This document shows, in pieces, positions 19,323 to 19,401 of a DNA stretch of 19,401 bases (its first letter is position 1; each line of letters opens with the position of its first letter). Location of the stretch: positions 6,120 to 25,520 of the forward strand of contig MHOR01000033.1 of NCBI GenBank assembly GCA_001821915.1. Reading direction: 5' to 3'. Below the pieces are notes generated by a model. It worked only from the letters and a program-made list of their open reading frames with translations. It was not told the origin of the DNA and did no database searches. A program made the position numbers and the translations under genes. Source of the DNA: Candidatus Staskawiczbacteria bacterium RIFCSPHIGHO2_02_FULL_34_10 (GTDB lineage: Bacteria > Patescibacteriota > Minisyncoccia > Minisyncoccales > Staskawiczbacteraceae).

Positions 19323-19352
19323 ATTATATCATATATCAAGTATATTTGTCAA
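19323..19352 (-). promoter_or_regulatory. Consensus promoter of the putative small RNA
   Basis: On the minus strand: TTGACA (19347-19352), 18-base spacer, TATAAT (19323-19328). Both boxes are perfect. Confidence 0.85.
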
Positions 19353-19401
19353 TAGCTGAAAGCGGAAACAACAAAAGGCGACTATTTTAAGCTTATTTTT
19401 T

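Overview
This AT-rich window reads cleanly with the standard bacterial code: TGA, TAA and TAG all end genes. Its style fits a Patescibacteria (CPR) genome, most likely a Parcubacteria-like lineage. The signs are short intergenic spaces full of palindromes, many genes without a Shine-Dalgarno sequence, an IF-2 with no N-terminal extension, a trigger factor-ClpP-RNase Y core, an HtrA protease without a membrane anchor, a DUF4446 protein, small GIY-YIG and HTH 'tRNA-neighbour' genes, and REP-like inserts inside essential genes. The taxonomic call is inference from style and family content, not from a marker tree.

Layout. Positions 1-3760 (+): two tandem copies of a two-helix membrane protein (the first cut by the window edge), a pterin-carbinolamine dehydratase, an HD phosphohydrolase split by an in-frame TAG, a RhuM-Fic protein, and trigger factor. 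Positions 3760-6470 (+): clpP and rny, separated by a 413-base gene-free stretch that is almost entirely fold-back DNA. Positions 6470-9430 (-): a trehalose-synthase-like GH13 enzyme, an ImmA/IrrE-type zincin, a GNAT acetyltransferase, and a GIY-YIG gene sitting 8 bases behind tRNA-Gly(TCC). Positions 9424-11180 (-): a membrane spermidine-synthase-like protein and tRNA-Pro(TGG). Positions 11208-13790 (+): an HTH protein with a palindromic promoter, tRNA-Arg(TCT), tRNA-His(GTG), and a two-gene ABC-2 exporter. Positions 13840-15470 (-): a coiled-coil protein and HtrA, both with promoters placed so that the mRNA would be leaderless. Positions 15445-17456 (+): tRNA-Arg(CCT), a structured leader with a small unknown gene, a small membrane protein with its own promoter and terminator, tRNA-Ser(CGA), and a DUF4446 protein. 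Positions 17596-19173 (+): infB. Positions 19233-19352 (-): a compact promoter-RNA-terminator unit that looks like a small RNA gene.

How it works together. Most genes are housekeeping: protein folding and proteolysis (tig, clpP, htrA), RNA turnover (rny), translation initiation (infB) and six tRNAs. The unusual layer is mobile or repetitive DNA. (1) A 14-base copy of the tRNA-Gly 3' end bounds the GIY-YIG gene, like a tiny tRNA-targeting element. (2) In-frame REP-like inserts lie in the dehydratase gene, trigger factor (two) and IF-2 (two). (3) An AT-rich hairpin recurs just upstream of the start codons of clpP, rny, the spermidine-synthase-like gene and infB, always in the sense orientation. 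(4) GC-rich palindromic blocks abut the 5' ends of two tRNA genes. These, together with the small RNA, the switch-like leader at 15665-15784 and the interrupted HD gene, are the points most worth checking.
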